From Chelydra serpentina (taxonomy: Eukaryota; Chordata; Testudines; Chelydridae), in contig JBAIAC010000010.1 in NCBI GenBank assembly GCA_037349315.1, forward strand, positions 35,380,001 to 35,444,000: DNA of 64,000 nt, written 5' to 3'. The position numbers and the translations under genes were made by a program. Under the pieces are notes generated by a model. It was not told the DNA's origin, made no database searches, and worked only from the letters and a program-made list of their open reading frames with translations. This document shows positions 35,233 through 45,881 of the stretch, one piece after another (the stretch's first letter is position 1; each line of letters begins with the position of its first letter).

Positions 35233-36557
35233 TGGCCAATGATTGTGTGGAATCCGGAAGCTTCACAAAGCTTTCAGCACATCTTTGTTACCTAGAAAAT
35301 TTAGATTTTTGTGATTTCTTTCCATGCTTAAACAATGGGACCTGTTCTGCTTTCCGTTACGTGATTTCAGCACAGCACCTGTATGATAGAGAGCAGAATA
35401 TGGCCCATTCTTCTGACTTATGTAACTTTAAAAAAATCCCTCTGCTTACATTTAAAACATTGAGTACAACCTCTACCTTAGTGGCACAGTCTCTTTTGAC
35501 CTTCTTTCAATCTCAGCATAGCAAGCTTTGTTGCTGTTGTTGGCTCCAGTTCCAACCGACCACAGCTGGGACTCACTAGGACGGAGTCATTATCTTTGTT
35601 ACCAGCATTTACATCAACTCAAATAATACTCCAACAGTGCCTTTTTATCCCTCCTTCCCTTAATACAAGAGAAAGCACAGCTCCAAATATTCACTCAACA
35701 AATGATAAACTGCTTCAGATAGGCAAAAGGACACTACCCACAACAGCTAGAGAACTTTTGTATCTGTGGAGGTATGCATGCCAAATTACACCTCTCCTGT
35801 ACCCCATGCATTTTCACTTGAAATAGAGCTTGATCCTGCACATTTCTGAGCACTATGTACACGTTTGAGTGCTCTGCTTACCTGGGCTGGGATAGTCGGT
35901 ACCTTGCAGAGCTAACCCCATGAAGAAGGCTTGTGCATGTTGCTGGAAAAGACTAGCACCCATGGCTGTGGCCAGCAAGGGCCGAGTCTTGCTACACTGA
36001 CTGACTAATGGCAGCTTCGTATTAAACTGATAACTCATGGACTGAGGTGAGGCTTTAAGCTGCAGTCCTTGATCAGGGTTACGGTGCCACTGTGCTGGAC
36101 AGGGAGTCATGACCACCCTATACACTTTGGCTGCTTCTGCATCGATACTGAGAATTTTAGGGACATCTCTGTCTGTTCTAAGCAATCATGAGGACGCTAG
36201 TGCAGAGTGGCTGCAGCAGTATTGTCACGTCATCTAACACTGCTCAGTTCTAGGCAATATGGTGACTAAAACACCACCAGCTAGTCTACATTAGAGACTC
36301 TGACTGTTGCTGGGAACTGATGGAGCTGGACTGGTGCTGCAGCAAAAGTGGAAGTTATCCCTAGAATTATCCATGTAGATAAAACCGGAGGAAAAATGCA
36401 GCATTGAAACTTTTGTGTGTGGGGCTAGCTCCACTGCTGTGTATGTGGGTGGGGGAAGGGTATAGTCTTGCTCTTATTTGGCGCCAGTAGCCTGTAGCAG
36501 TACTTGTACTCCTTCAGTGCAGGGATTGGGAGTTTGGATGGCATCGGTTCAAGAACA
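35232..36557. other. No gene recognised
   Basis: No repeat or exon assigned. Confidence 0.5.
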
Positions 36558-36565
36558 CAAGGAAG

Positions 36566-37210
36566 CAGGGCCAGCTCTAACTTTTTTGCCGCCCCAAGCA
36601 AAAAAAAACCACCCAAGCGCCGCCCCACTGAAACAAAAAAAACACCACCCCCCCCTCCCAGTGTTGCACCACGACAACCCCCCACCCCCTCCCAGCGCCT
36701 CTCCCGGACGGAGCGCCGGGGGGAGGGCGGCAAGCCCAGCTGCAGCCCCGCTCTCCCAGTCAGCCGGAGCGCCGGGGGGAGGGCGGCAAGCCCAGCCGCG
36801 GCCCCGCTCTCCCAGTCAGCCGGCGCGCCGGGGGGAGGGCGGCAAGCCCAGCCGCGGCCCCGCTCTCCCAGTCAGCCAGAGCGCCGGGGGGAAGGCGGCA
36901 AGCCCAGCCGCGGCCCCGCTCTCCCAGTCAGCCAGAGCGCTGGGGGGAGGGCGGCAAGCCCAGCCGCGGCCCCGCTTTCTCAGTCAGCCGGAGTGCCGGG
37001 GGGAGGGTGGCAAGTCCGGCCGTGGCCCCGCTCTCCCAGTCAGCCGGAGCACCGTGGGGAGGGCGGCAAGCCCGGCCGTGGCCCCACCGCAGTATGTTTA
37101 AAAAAACCCCACACCTGAGTGCCGCCCCCCTCCCGCCCCCCCCCCCCCCCCCCCGCGAAGGTACCACCCCAAGAACGTGCTTGGTAGGCTGGTGCCTAGA
37201 GCCGGCTCTG
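36566..37210. mobile_element. Non-autonomous hAT element enlarged by a minisatellite
   Basis: Perfect 8-bp TSD caaggaag at 36558-36565 and 37211-37218. Left end CAGGGCCAGCTCTAAC mirrors right end CCTAGAGCCGGCTCTG. It is the CAGGGCCGGCTC family, inverted relative to 16214-16498. A 56-bp minisatellite occupies most of it. Two long overlapping plus-strand frames (about 205 codons each) are proline-rich translations of the repeat and not genes. Confidence 0.9.
36711..37090 (+). repeat. 56-bp GC-rich minisatellite, about 6.8 copies
   Basis: Unit starts recur at 36711, 36767, 36823, 36879, 36935, 36991 and 37047, exactly every 56 bases. Each unit reads gagcgccggggggagggcgg at its start and ends near ctctcccagtcagcc. 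Copies differ by a few substitutions and the last is incomplete. Confidence 0.95.
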
Positions 37211-37685
37211 CAAGGAAGGGAATGACTCTTTGCCCTGCTACCTCCTACCTTGTCCATGGAGGCAGGACTGGGCATATTATATACTTCTAAGCAATTTTAT
37301 ATGCTCTGCTCAGAACTAGTGTGTTATGAATTCGTATGTTCAACAACACTCTTTTTAAGGCAATGGTGCCTTCAGCAGTTTGTAATAATGAATCATTAGA
37401 GGCTCCTCTGTTTGCACAGCACCTCTTTATATGCTTTTTGTTCTGCCACATAGCTAGCAAAAGCAGTGGGATATTAGTTTATTAGATGGCCAAAATACCA
37501 CAATTCCACAATCAAAAAAGAGGACATTTTGGGGCTAAAAGCCCATCCTGGTTCAATGGGGAAGTAAAAGCAACACTTAGAATTTTGTGTGTGTAATATG
37601 TAAAACAGATGGGAAAGGAGGAACTAGATCGCAATCGATATAGATTAGAATTTATGACATGTAGAAAATTGATTAAGAGAATGTC

Positions 37686-39300
37686 ACAGGGTCACTGGCC
37701 CTTTAAGGCTAATGGGTCCAGCTCCACCTGTGACTCATTTGGGCATCCTCCCCAAGTGGGGAAAACTAGACTAGACACACAGGGGTGGTACCAGCCTCTG
37801 CCTGGTGGTGGTGGGGGCGAGGGGCTGAAGTGAGCTGGAAATAAAATTGGGGGGGCTGTGCCCCCCTCATCATAAGGCCCCACCCCTCTCCATGGCCCCA
37901 CTCCCTCCCCCACTGCTGAGGCCCTGCTCCCTGGCCAGCTCAGAGGCCAGAAGCCGGAGCTGGGAATAGTGGGGCAGCTGATGCACTAGCTTCTGCCATG
38001 GTTCAGGCAGCTGCAGAGATCCCCCATCTCCTCCTGCACCTGGTGCCTGGGGCCCAAGGGCTATGGTTGCTCCTCAGCCCCCTGCTGCCCTTCGACTGCT
38101 CGCAGCCCATAAGAGCCATCTGGGCGGGTGACCCGGCTCTGGGACTGTCAGAGCCCTTGGGGAGCAGCAACCATGGTGGGTGGGGCCTAGGAGCCCAGGC
38201 CAGAGTGGGTCAGTCTGGGCTGCTGTGGGGAGCCCCACACCCTCCACCTGCCCTGGGTGATGCGCCACAGTGGGTGGGGAGAGGGGCTGCTGTTGAACCC
38301 CCAACCTGGGTTTACTTCTGTGCTGCTGCTGGTGGCAGTGCTGCCTTCAGAGCTGGTGGCTGGAGAGCAGCAGCTGCTGGCTGGGCACCCAGCTCTGAAG
38401 GCAGCACCAGCAGCAGTGGTGACGTATCTGTGTAACATTGGACCTATGTGCTGAGAGGGATGGCGGGGGGCGCTATGGCAAACTGTGGGGTGGCTATAGC
38501 CCCGTAACCCTTCCTGTAGACACATAATAGGTAATGAGATTGTGAGTTCAGCTGTGGTGATGAGAAGCCTCCAGAGATACTTACTGGAGAGAGGAGGTGG
38601 TACGTGCCTGTGTGCAGCCTTCTCCTAGTGCAGAAGGAAAAGAAAGAGTTGAGAGGGGCCAGCGGTCTGAGGTGCAGGCCTCAGAAGGAGGGCTGTGGGA
38701 ATCCTGACCTAAAGAGGAAAAACCTGCATGAATTAGCAGGCTAGACCCCCCCAGAAGCAGGGAGGGAAAATCTACATGAAGTATGTATAGACCCAAAAGG
38801 AGGGTTGTGGGATCCCTGAATCAAGGGGAGCAAGAAGAGGCCTCTCTAACTATAGGTAAGCTAGGCAGCTGCGTAGGGCAACAGATTGCTGGGCAGCTGC
38901 CAAGGCAGTAGATTTGGCCTGGCCACCCCTCTGTTCTGACAGAGGCGTGGGCGGATCAAATTTGAGTGGCAGGTTGGGGCACACTGAAATGTTGCCTCGG
39001 GTGGCAGATTGTACTGAATGGCCTCTAGGATCAAGTGTTGAACTTGAGGGGCAAAGGACAAGTTTGATATGCTGTAAGACACATAATAAATAAGACCCCC
39101 GCAAAGAGGGGGATCTTAGTTTAAAGTACTCTGGCCTGGGAGTGAGTTCTTACAAGGGCCCAGAGGGAGCTGAGGATAATGCTTCTGCAGGGCCAGGTTG
39201 GGCCACAAGGGGGTGCCCTGAGATGGCTCCCTGTTACAGGGAAGCTTAAAAAAAAGCATGGTGGAGGGGAGGGGCGGGAACCCATGGCTGGCTGGGATAA
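37686..39300. mobile_element. Unclassified insertion within the old LINE, possibly LTR-like
   Basis: Starts near tgtcacagggtcactgg and ends near ccctgttacagg, so the outer ends have TG...CA-like character, but the exact ends and TSD are unclear. It contains a hAT (37780-38516) and perhaps a second hAT-like piece (about 38850-39060, with gctaggcagctgcgtaggg). No ORF with a recognised domain. Confidence 0.4.
37780..38516. mobile_element. Non-autonomous hAT element, GC-rich
   Basis: Perfect 8-bp TSD tagacaca at 37772-37779 and 38517-38524. The element starts CAGGGGTGGTACC and ends TAACCCTTCCTG, weakly inverted ends. GC-rich interior with self-complementary parts (agctggtggctggag / gctctgaaggcagcac), no transposase. 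Nested inside an insertion that is itself in a LINE. Confidence 0.8.
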
Positions 39301-39716
39301 GAACAGTAAGAAGCATTTAAGTGTATTGAGAACAAAAGAAATCTTAGCAATGGGATAGGTCCATGACCAGATGAAGTTAGTAAAATTGTTAATAATGAGG
39401 CAGAAAAGGCAAAAGTGTTCAATAAATGTTTTGATTCTGTATTTGGAAAAAAGCAGGATGATGTTTTCATATCACATAAGGATGATGAAGTGCTTTCCAA
39501 TCCGTGAGTAACCAAGGAGGATGTTAACATCTGCTGGGGATAAACATTTTTTAAATCAGCAGCCCTGGATAACTTCACCCAATAATCCTAAAAGAGTTGA
39601 TAGAGGAACTCTTTGGCCTGCTGATATTAATTTTAAATAAATCTTAGAATATTAGGAAAATTCCAAAGGACTGGAAGAGTGCTAATGTGTTAATAGTCTA
39701 AAAAGGATAAGCCAGC

Positions 39717-40724
39717 GTGGGGAACTACAGACTGGTTAGCTTGATATTAATCCCAGGCAAAATAATGGAAAAGCTTATACAGGATTCAATTAATAAAGAA
39801 TTAAAGGACAGGAATACAATTACTGCCAGTCAACATGCTTTTCTGGAAAATAGGTTTGTCACACAACCTGATCTCATTTTTGGTAAGATTGTATATTTGA
39901 CTGATGAAGGTAACTGCATAAATGTAATATGCTGAGACTTTTGTAAGGTGTTTGAGTTAGTACTGCACAACATTCTAATTAAAATACTAATACTATACAA
40001 TATTAATGAAGCACATGGTTAAGAACTGGCTAACAGAGGTCTCAAAAAGTAGTTGTCAATTATGAATCATCATTGAATGGGGGTATTTCTGGTGGGGATC
40101 TGTAGAGAGCAGTACTAGGATTGCTGCTATTCAATATTTCTATCACTGATATGGAAGTAAACAAAAATTGCCCGTTAAAGTTACAGCTGACATAAAGATT
40201 GGCAGAGTGGTAAATAATGGTGAGGACAGGGCAGTCATTATACATAGCAATCTGTAAACATACCCCCTGTAAACAAAATGTGTTTTAGTACAGCCAAATG
40301 CAAAGTCATATATCTGGGAATAAGGAATGCAGGCCATACTACAGAGTTGGGGGACTGTCCTGGAAAGCAGTGTCTCTGAAAAGGATCTGGAGTTATAGTG
40401 GACAAACGACTCAACATAAGCTCCCAGAGCAATAGTGTGACAAAAAGGACTAATGCAATCCTTGGATGTATAAACAGGTGAGCAGCAAGTAAATGTAGGG
40501 AGGTGATTTTATGACCGTGTATGACATTGGTGAGACTGATATTAGAATACTGTGCACAGTTCTGGTATCAACATTTTAAAAGAGATATTGAAAAATTGGA
40601 GAGGCTACAGAGAAGAGACACAAAAATTATGCAAAGTCTGGAGAAAATGCCTCATCATCAAAGAGCTCAAGTCTGCTTAGCTTATCCACACAAAAAAAGA
40701 AAAGAAAAAAAAAGGGTGACTTGA
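39717..40724 (+). pseudogene. Reverse transcriptase remnant of the old CR1-clade LINE
   Basis: The frame at 39717-39935 begins NYRLVSLILIPGKIMEKLI, the N-terminal reverse-transcriptase fingers of CR1-clade LINEs (NYRPVSL in the younger copies), continuing with DRNTITASQHAFLENRF. It stops just before the expected catalytic D-F box, where the next bases still read DFCKVFELV after the stop. The frame 40521-40724 holds a later part, [20 protein letters not shown], equal to the [17 protein letters not shown] part of the younger CR1. Many stops and frameshifts lie between, so it is long dead. Confidence 0.85.
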
Positions 40725-41473
40725 TTACAGTGTCTAAATACCTTCACAGGGGACAATACCTGGTAATAAAGGGCGCTTTAATCTAGGCATAACAAAGGTA
40801 TAACAGGAACCAATGGCTCAAAGCTGAAGCGGATAAATTCTAAAGTGAATCTAGGCACAATTTTTTAACATTTGAGGGTGATTGACCAATGAAACAAAAC
40901 TTCCAAGGGATTGGTAGATCCTCCATCTCTTGAAGTTTTCAAATCATGAGGGGATGTCTTTCTGGAAGACATGCTTTAGCCAAACGCAAGTTATTGGGAT
41001 CAGAACAGGGACAACTGGGTGAAATGTAATGGCCTGTGATTATATGGGAGGTCAGAATAAATCAGCTAATGGTCACTTCTCATCTTAAAATCTAAGGGTA
41101 TGTCTACACTACGATAGTAGTTCAATTTTACTTAAACCGATTTTTTGAAACCGATATTACAAAGTCAAACGTGTGTGTCCACACTAAGCACATTAATTCG
41201 GCATTGTGAGTCCACAGTAACGGGGCAAGCGTCGACATTCCAAGCGGTGCACTGTGGGTAGCTATCCCACAGTTCCCGCAGTCCCCGCTGCCCATTTGAA
41301 TTCTGGGTCGAGCCCCCAATGCCTGATGGAGCAAGAAATGTGTTGCGGGTGGTTTTGGGTAACTGTCGTCATTCAATCCTCACTCCCCCCCTCCCTCCGT
41401 GAAAGCGGTGGCAGACAATCATTTCGTGCCCTTTTCCCTTGATTGACAGTGCGGACGCCATAGGGCTGCGATC

Positions 41474-42753
41474 ATGGAGCCCGGTGAGATCATCACAGCA
41501 GTTATGGCCGTTGTCAACACTTCGCGCCTTATCGTGGACTTTATGCAGAGGCAGATGTTGAGAAATCAGGCGAGGAGGCTACGGCAGCGTGGTGGCGACA
41601 GAGACGATAACAGGGATACAGACCTCTCTCAAAGCACGGGACCCCGAAATTGGACATCCTGGTGGCAGTGGGTCATGTTGATACAGTGGAACGCTGATTC
41701 TGGGCCTGGGAAACAAGCACAGACTGGTGGGACCGCATAGTGCTGCAGGTCTGGGATGAATCCCAGTGGCTGCGAAACTTTCGCATGCGTAAGGGCACTT
41801 TCCTGGAACTTTGTGACTTGCTGTCCCCTGCCCTGAAGCACCAGGATACCAGGATGAGAGCAGCCCTCACAGTCCAGAAGCAAGTGGCCATAGCCCTGTG
41901 GAAGCTTGCAACGCCTGACAGCTACCGGTCAGTCGCGAATCACTTTGGAGTGGGCAAATCTACCGTGGGGGTTGCTGTGATGCAAGTAGCCAACGCAATC
42001 GTTGAGCTGCTGCTATCAAAGGTAGTGACCCTGGGAAATGTGCAGGCGATAGTAGATGGCTTTGCTGCGATGGGATTCCCAAACTGTGGTGGGGCTATAG
42101 ATGGAACGCACATCCCTATCCTGGGACCGGACCACCAGGCCAGCCAGTACATTAACCGAAAGGGCTACTTTTCAATGGATCTGCAAGCACTGGTGGATCA
42201 TAAGGGATGTTTTACCAACATCAACGTCGGATGGCCAGGAAAGGTTCATGACGCTCGTGTTTTCAGGAACTCTGGTCTGTTTAGATGGCTGCAGGAAGGT
42301 ATTTACTTCCCGGACCAGAAAATAACTGTTGGGGATGTGGAGATGCCTATAGTGATCCTTGGGGACCCAGCCTACCCGCTAATGCCCTGGCTCATGAAGC
42401 CGTACACAGGCGCCCTGGACAGTGATAAGGAGCTCTTCAACTACAGGCTGAGCAAGTGCAGAATGGTGGTGGAATGTGCTTGTGGACGTTTGAAAGGGCA
42501 CTGGAGAAGCTTACTGACTCGCTCAGATCTCAGCGAAATCAATATACCCATTGTTATTGCAGCTTGCTGTGTGCTCCACAATCTCTGTGAGAGTAAGGGG
42601 GAGACATTTATGGCGGGGTGGGAGGTTGAGGCAAATCACCTGGCCGCTGATTACCTGCAGCCAGACACCAGGGCGCTTAGAAGAGCACAGCGGGATGCGC
42701 TGCGCATCCAGGAAGCTTTGACAGCTAGCTTCCAGACTGACCAGGGTAACTAG
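41474..42753 (+). pseudogene. Harbinger transposase (HARBI1-like), one frameshift
   Basis: PIF/Harbinger transposases cut and rejoin transposon ends with a DDE nuclease. The first 75 or so codons (41474 to about 41698) are in one frame and the rest (to 42753) in another. In the second frame ETSTDWWDRI precedes LQVWDESQWLRNF, so a single-base loss near 41698-41700 explains the break. Catalytic positions are visible: D in GAIDGTHIP (about 42100), D in ILGDPAYP (about 42364) and E in MVVECACGRLK (about 42472), with HDARVF between. A helix-turn-helix-like VANHFGVGKSTV lies around 41932-41970. The start ATG at 41474 follows the element's left end by 378 bases. Apart from that shift no internal stop is present, so this is an unusually well kept copy. 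Confidence 0.92.
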
Positions 42754-42884
42754 TGACTCATACGTTTGTTTAACCTTGAGGTGAACCTGCCCCCGTTTGT
42801 TTACTCTGGAGAGGATAGGCAATATAAACAATTACCAACCCCCTCCCCCCCCCCCCCTTCAAACACACCTTCCTTTGAAAAGAA

Positions 42885-42924
42885 AATAAAGGCAACATTG
42901 TTCAATGAAAAAGTACTTTTTATT
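42885..42924. promoter_or_regulatory. Convergent polyadenylation signals of the Harbinger genes
   Basis: AATAAA at 42885-42890 follows the transposase stop by about 130 bases on the plus strand. The minus-strand AATAAA (42924-42919) lies about 80 bases after the Myb gene stop. The two transcripts would overlap at their 3' ends. Confidence 0.6.
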
Positions 42925-43890
42925 CAAGATTTTTCAGTAAAGGGAGGGAACTGGGACGGAGGCTAGGGTGGGGTGCGGGTGGAGGGAGGGAAAGGACGCT
43001 TCAAAACGTGGGGAGTGACAGCCTTCTGCTACTTGAGCAGTCCACTGGGGAGGACTGGTTGTTCGCACAGAGCCTGCCACCTCTCGTTTTTGGGACTCTG
43101 GGTGAGGGGGCTATGGGACTTGGGGGCGGGGGAGGGTGGTTATAGATATGCTGCAGCGGCGCTCTCTCATCCTGCTTCCGTTCCTGCAGAACATCCACCA
43201 GACGCCGGAGCGTGTCGGTTTGCTCCCGCAGTAGCCCAAGCATCGCCTCAGTCACCCTTTGGTCTTTCATCTGCCACCTCTCATCTCGAGCGTCCCTCCT
43301 GTCCTCACGTTCACTGGCCACTCGCTTGTACTGCGAAATTGTGTCCCTCCACTCATTCTGCTGTGCTACCACAGTGCGGGAGCACTGCATTAGCTCAGAG
43401 AACATCTCGTCTCGTGTGCGTTTCTTTCGCCGCCTTCTCTGTGACAGCCTTTGGGAGGGAGATGCCGGGGGAAGCCTAGAGACAGGCGCAGCTGTGGGAT
43501 GAAAAAAAGGGAGTGAATTCTTTAAAAAGATACATTTTTCAGAACAATGAATATAGTCTTTCGCGGTGAACAAGACCATTCACACTACCTATCACATGTG
43601 CTTTCAGTACAAGGTCGCATTTTGAATCTTTATATTGAGTGCCTGGGGTTTTGGTGTGCAGATCACACAAGCGGGGCCGGGAAATGGAATTCGGCTAGCA
43701 GGCGGCCATGATAAGCCATAGACTTTTGGCTGCTGAAAGCTTAGTTAACAGCAACACCCTCCTTTCCCGTTCCAAGCAGAGCTCCTAGAGTTGGCCAGTT
43801 ACTGCTGCGCTGTGCAGGTGAACGTGCAGCGGCAGAAACCACAGTAACACCAGCCATCCCATTCTCTGGGATGGCCACTGTAGCCTTCAC

Positions 43891-44068
43891 CCCACCACGT
43901 GGCTGGTCTCGGGGAAGATCCCTGCTAGGTGACCGCGAACCGCTCAGCATGAACGGTCCGCCTCCCCGCCCCCACCGCGTGGCTGGTCTTGGGGAAGATC
44001 CCTGTTAGCCGACCGCGAACCGCCCAGCATGAACGCTCCCCCTCCCCGCACCCACCACGTGGCTGGAA
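43891..44068. repeat. 80-bp tandem repeat within the Harbinger, about 2.2 copies
   Basis: cccaccacgt at 43891, cccaccgcgt at 43971 and cccaccacgt at 44051 mark unit starts exactly 80 bases apart. Units contain ggggaagatccctg and gaccgcgaaccgc and differ by several substitutions. It lies in the Myb intron and just before the extra ORF. Confidence 0.9.
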
Positions 44069-44145
44069 ACTGCTGGGTGGATTTTTTAAAAGGCACAGAC
44101 AAGCAGTCCCCGTAATAAAATTCACCTAATTCCAACCAGGTCACC

Positions 44146-44436
44146 ATGGCTGATACCACTCTGATGAGGATTACGCAGACAGAGAAAGAACGGATGTTGC
44201 GTGAATGCCAGAAAACACCAGGGCCATATGCCGCCATGCTTTGTCAGGCAATGATACCGGAGTACCTGCTACTGGCCTGGCATGGTAAAGTCTCCTACCA
44301 TGAAGGACGCAATAAGGCCGCTCTCCCCAGAAACCTTCTGCAAAGGCTTTCACAGTACCTCCAGGAGAGCTTCATGGAGATGTCCCAGGAGGATTTCTGC
44401 TCTATCTCCACACATGTTAACAGACTTTTCCAGTAG
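44146..44436 (+). CDS. Unknown 96-aa ORF inside the Harbinger
   Basis: An uninterrupted plus-strand frame of 96 residues starting in a strong Kozak-like context (caccatgg). It lies inside the intron of the Myb gene on the opposite strand, so it is not a shadow of coding sequence. Its composition looks like a real helical protein: MADTTLMRITQTEKERMLRE, later QAMIPEYLLLAWHGKV, then LPRNLLQRLSQYLQESFMEM. It ends with a normal stop at 44434-44436. I recognise no domain. Possible readings are a third gene of this Harbinger lineage, a captured host exon (a candidate acceptor, ccaaccag, precedes the ATG), or chance. Confidence is for coding origin. Confidence 0.4.
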   Translation: MADTTLMRITQTEKERMLRECQKTPGPYAAMLCQAMIPEYLLLAWHGKVSYHEGRNKAALPRNLLQRLSQYLQESFMEMSQEDFCSISTHVNRLFQ

Positions 44437-45158
44437 CTGCACTGGCCACGAATGCATCCAAAGTCCTCAGGTCAAATTACTCATTAAAAACCCAGTGCTT
44501 TAATACCATGTCTATTCTATTCAAAAGATACACTCACCTACTGTTCCTTCTCCTGATTCACAGTCCGGGATACCGCCTTGGGAGGGTTGGTAGGGGATCT
44601 CTGTCAGGGTAATGAAGAGATCCTGGCTTTCGGGAAAATCAGCGTTCAAAGTGCTGTCGACTACCTTGTCCTCCTCATCTCCTTCATCATCTTCCCCATC
44701 CGCGAAAACCTCAGAGGAGGCGACCGATGAGAATACCCCATCGTCAGAGTCCACGGACGGGGCGGGGTAGTGGTGGCAGCCCCGCCTAGGATAGCATGCA
44801 GCACAGTGTAGAAACGGCATGTCTGGGGCTGAGACCCAGAGCATCCGTTGGACTCTTTGGTCTTCTGGTACGCTTGTCTCAGCTCCTTAATTTTCACGCA
44901 GCACTGGGTTGCATCCCTGCTGTATCCTCTGTCAGTCATGGCCTTGGAGATTTTTTCGTAAATTTTCGCATTCCGTTTTTTCAATCGTAGCTCTGATAGC
45001 ACAGATTCATCTCCCCATACAGCGATCAGATCTAACACTTCCGATCAGTCCATGCAGGAGCCCTCTTTCGATTCTGGGATTGCATGGTCACCTCTGCTGG
45101 AGAGCTCTGCATCGTTACCAGTGCTGCTGAGCTCGCCACAATGTCCAAAGAGGAAATG

Positions 45159-45524
45159 TTTCAGTGTAGTAGCCGTGTTAGTCTGTGTCAGCAAAACGAA
45201 AATAAGAAAGAAAAACTTGTAGCACCTTAGAGACTAACAAATTTATTTCAGCATAAGCTTTCGTGGGTTAGAACCCACTTCATCGGATGCATGGAATGAA
45301 ACATACAGTAGACAGATATTTATACAGTCAGAGAAACATGATAAGGTGGAGGTGCATAGACCAACCTTAAGAGGCTAATTAATTGAGAGGAACCATAACA
45401 GCAGGGGAAGAAAAAACCTTTGAAGTGATAAACAAGATGGCCACACAGGTGTGAATGAGGATCGTTAACTTAAGGGAAATAAATTCAATTAACGTAATGG
45501 CTAAGCCATTCCAAGTCCCTATTT
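45159..45524 (-). mobile_element. Penelope-like element inserted in the Harbinger
   Basis: Flanked by the 12-bp TSD aaagaggaaatg (45147-45158 and 45525-45536). Minus-strand orientation relative to the 31069 tail. The left part has the tail phrase gtagccgtgttagtctg and the hammerhead-like motif. It lies upstream of the Myb start codon, so it separates that gene from its end-proximal promoter region. Confidence 0.9.
45251..45290 (-). ncRNA. Hammerhead-ribozyme-like motif in PLE
   Basis: Minus strand: GCAT, CCGATGA, stem II gtgggtt/aacccac, GAAA, GCTT, ATGC. The only core difference from CTGATGA is U4 to C, a change expected to damage activity. Both stem I halves are intact. Confidence 0.5.
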
Positions 45525-45881
45525 AAAGAGGAAATGAAATTCAAACTGGCCAAACAGGAAATGGAATTCAAATGTTCCCGGGTCTTTTCCTGTGTGGCTG
45601 GGCAGAGCATCTGAGCTCGGACTGCTGTCCAGAGAGGCAAGAGTGGTGCACTGTGGGATACCTCCCGGAGCTATTAGCGTCGAATTCCGTCCACACTAAC
45701 CCTAATTCGACATGGCCATGTCGATTTTAGCGCTACTCCCCTCGTCGGGGAGGAGTACAAAAATCGATTTAAAGAGCCCTTTATGTCGAAATAAATTGCT
45801 TCGTTGTGTGGACGGGTGCAAGGTTAATTCGATTTAACGCTGCTAAATTCGACATAAACTCCTAGTGTAGACCAGGCCTTA

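Larger units (their letters stand above)
37485..41093 (+). mobile_element. Old CR1-clade LINE, split by later insertions
   Basis: The first part (37485-37684) encodes fragments like EELDRNRYRLEFMTCRKLIK, the region between endonuclease and reverse transcriptase. The second (about 39300-41093) carries reverse-transcriptase fragments and ends with a CR1-style 3' end (ggtcagaataaatcagc, then tcttaaaatctaa). The material from about 37686 to 39300 interrupts it. Strongly degraded. Confidence 0.75.
43001..45112 (-). pseudogene. Harbinger Myb/SANT-like DNA-binding protein, two exons, frameshifted
   Basis: In Harbinger elements a Myb-like partner protein binds transposon ends and helps the transposase enter the nucleus. 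Exon 1 (45112-44538) starts MQSSPAEVTMQSQNRKRAPAW, continues with the SANT-type LDLIAVWGDESVLSEL and KISKAMTDRGYSRDATQC, then an acidic tail with DSDDGVF and ESQDLFITL. Exon 2 (43491-43001) has the arginine-lysine cluster RRRRKKRTRDEMFSELM and a proline-rich end. The intron is bounded by GTGAGTG on the 5' side and CCCACAG on the 3' side, and joining GTA-G to CT-GCG keeps frame (phase 1). Two frameshifts break exon 1: a one-base loss near 45036 and another after ILGGAATTT near 44765. Without those two lesions exon 1 would be open; the gene as it stands is dead. Confidence 0.85.
41096..45878. mobile_element. Harbinger DNA transposon, nearly full length
   Basis: Ends GGGTATGTCTACACTA and (reverse complement of the right) GGCCTGGTCTACACTAG are inverted. 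Flanks taa (41093-41095) and tta (45879-45881) fit the 3-bp TSD with one difference. Between them lie the transposase on the plus strand, a Myb/SANT gene on the minus strand, an extra plus-strand ORF and a later PLE insertion (45159-45524). A mutated but complete architecture, without the PLE about 4.4 kb. Confidence 0.92.

Noticed and set aside
34899..35579. 226-codon plus-strand ORF
   Set aside because: Translation of AC/GT and TA repeats followed by ordinary sequence; no protein family.
36478..37118. Two overlapping plus-strand ORFs of about 205 codons, proline/serine/arginine rich
   Set aside because: They translate the 56-bp minisatellite in the hAT; the two frames give the same repeated motifs.
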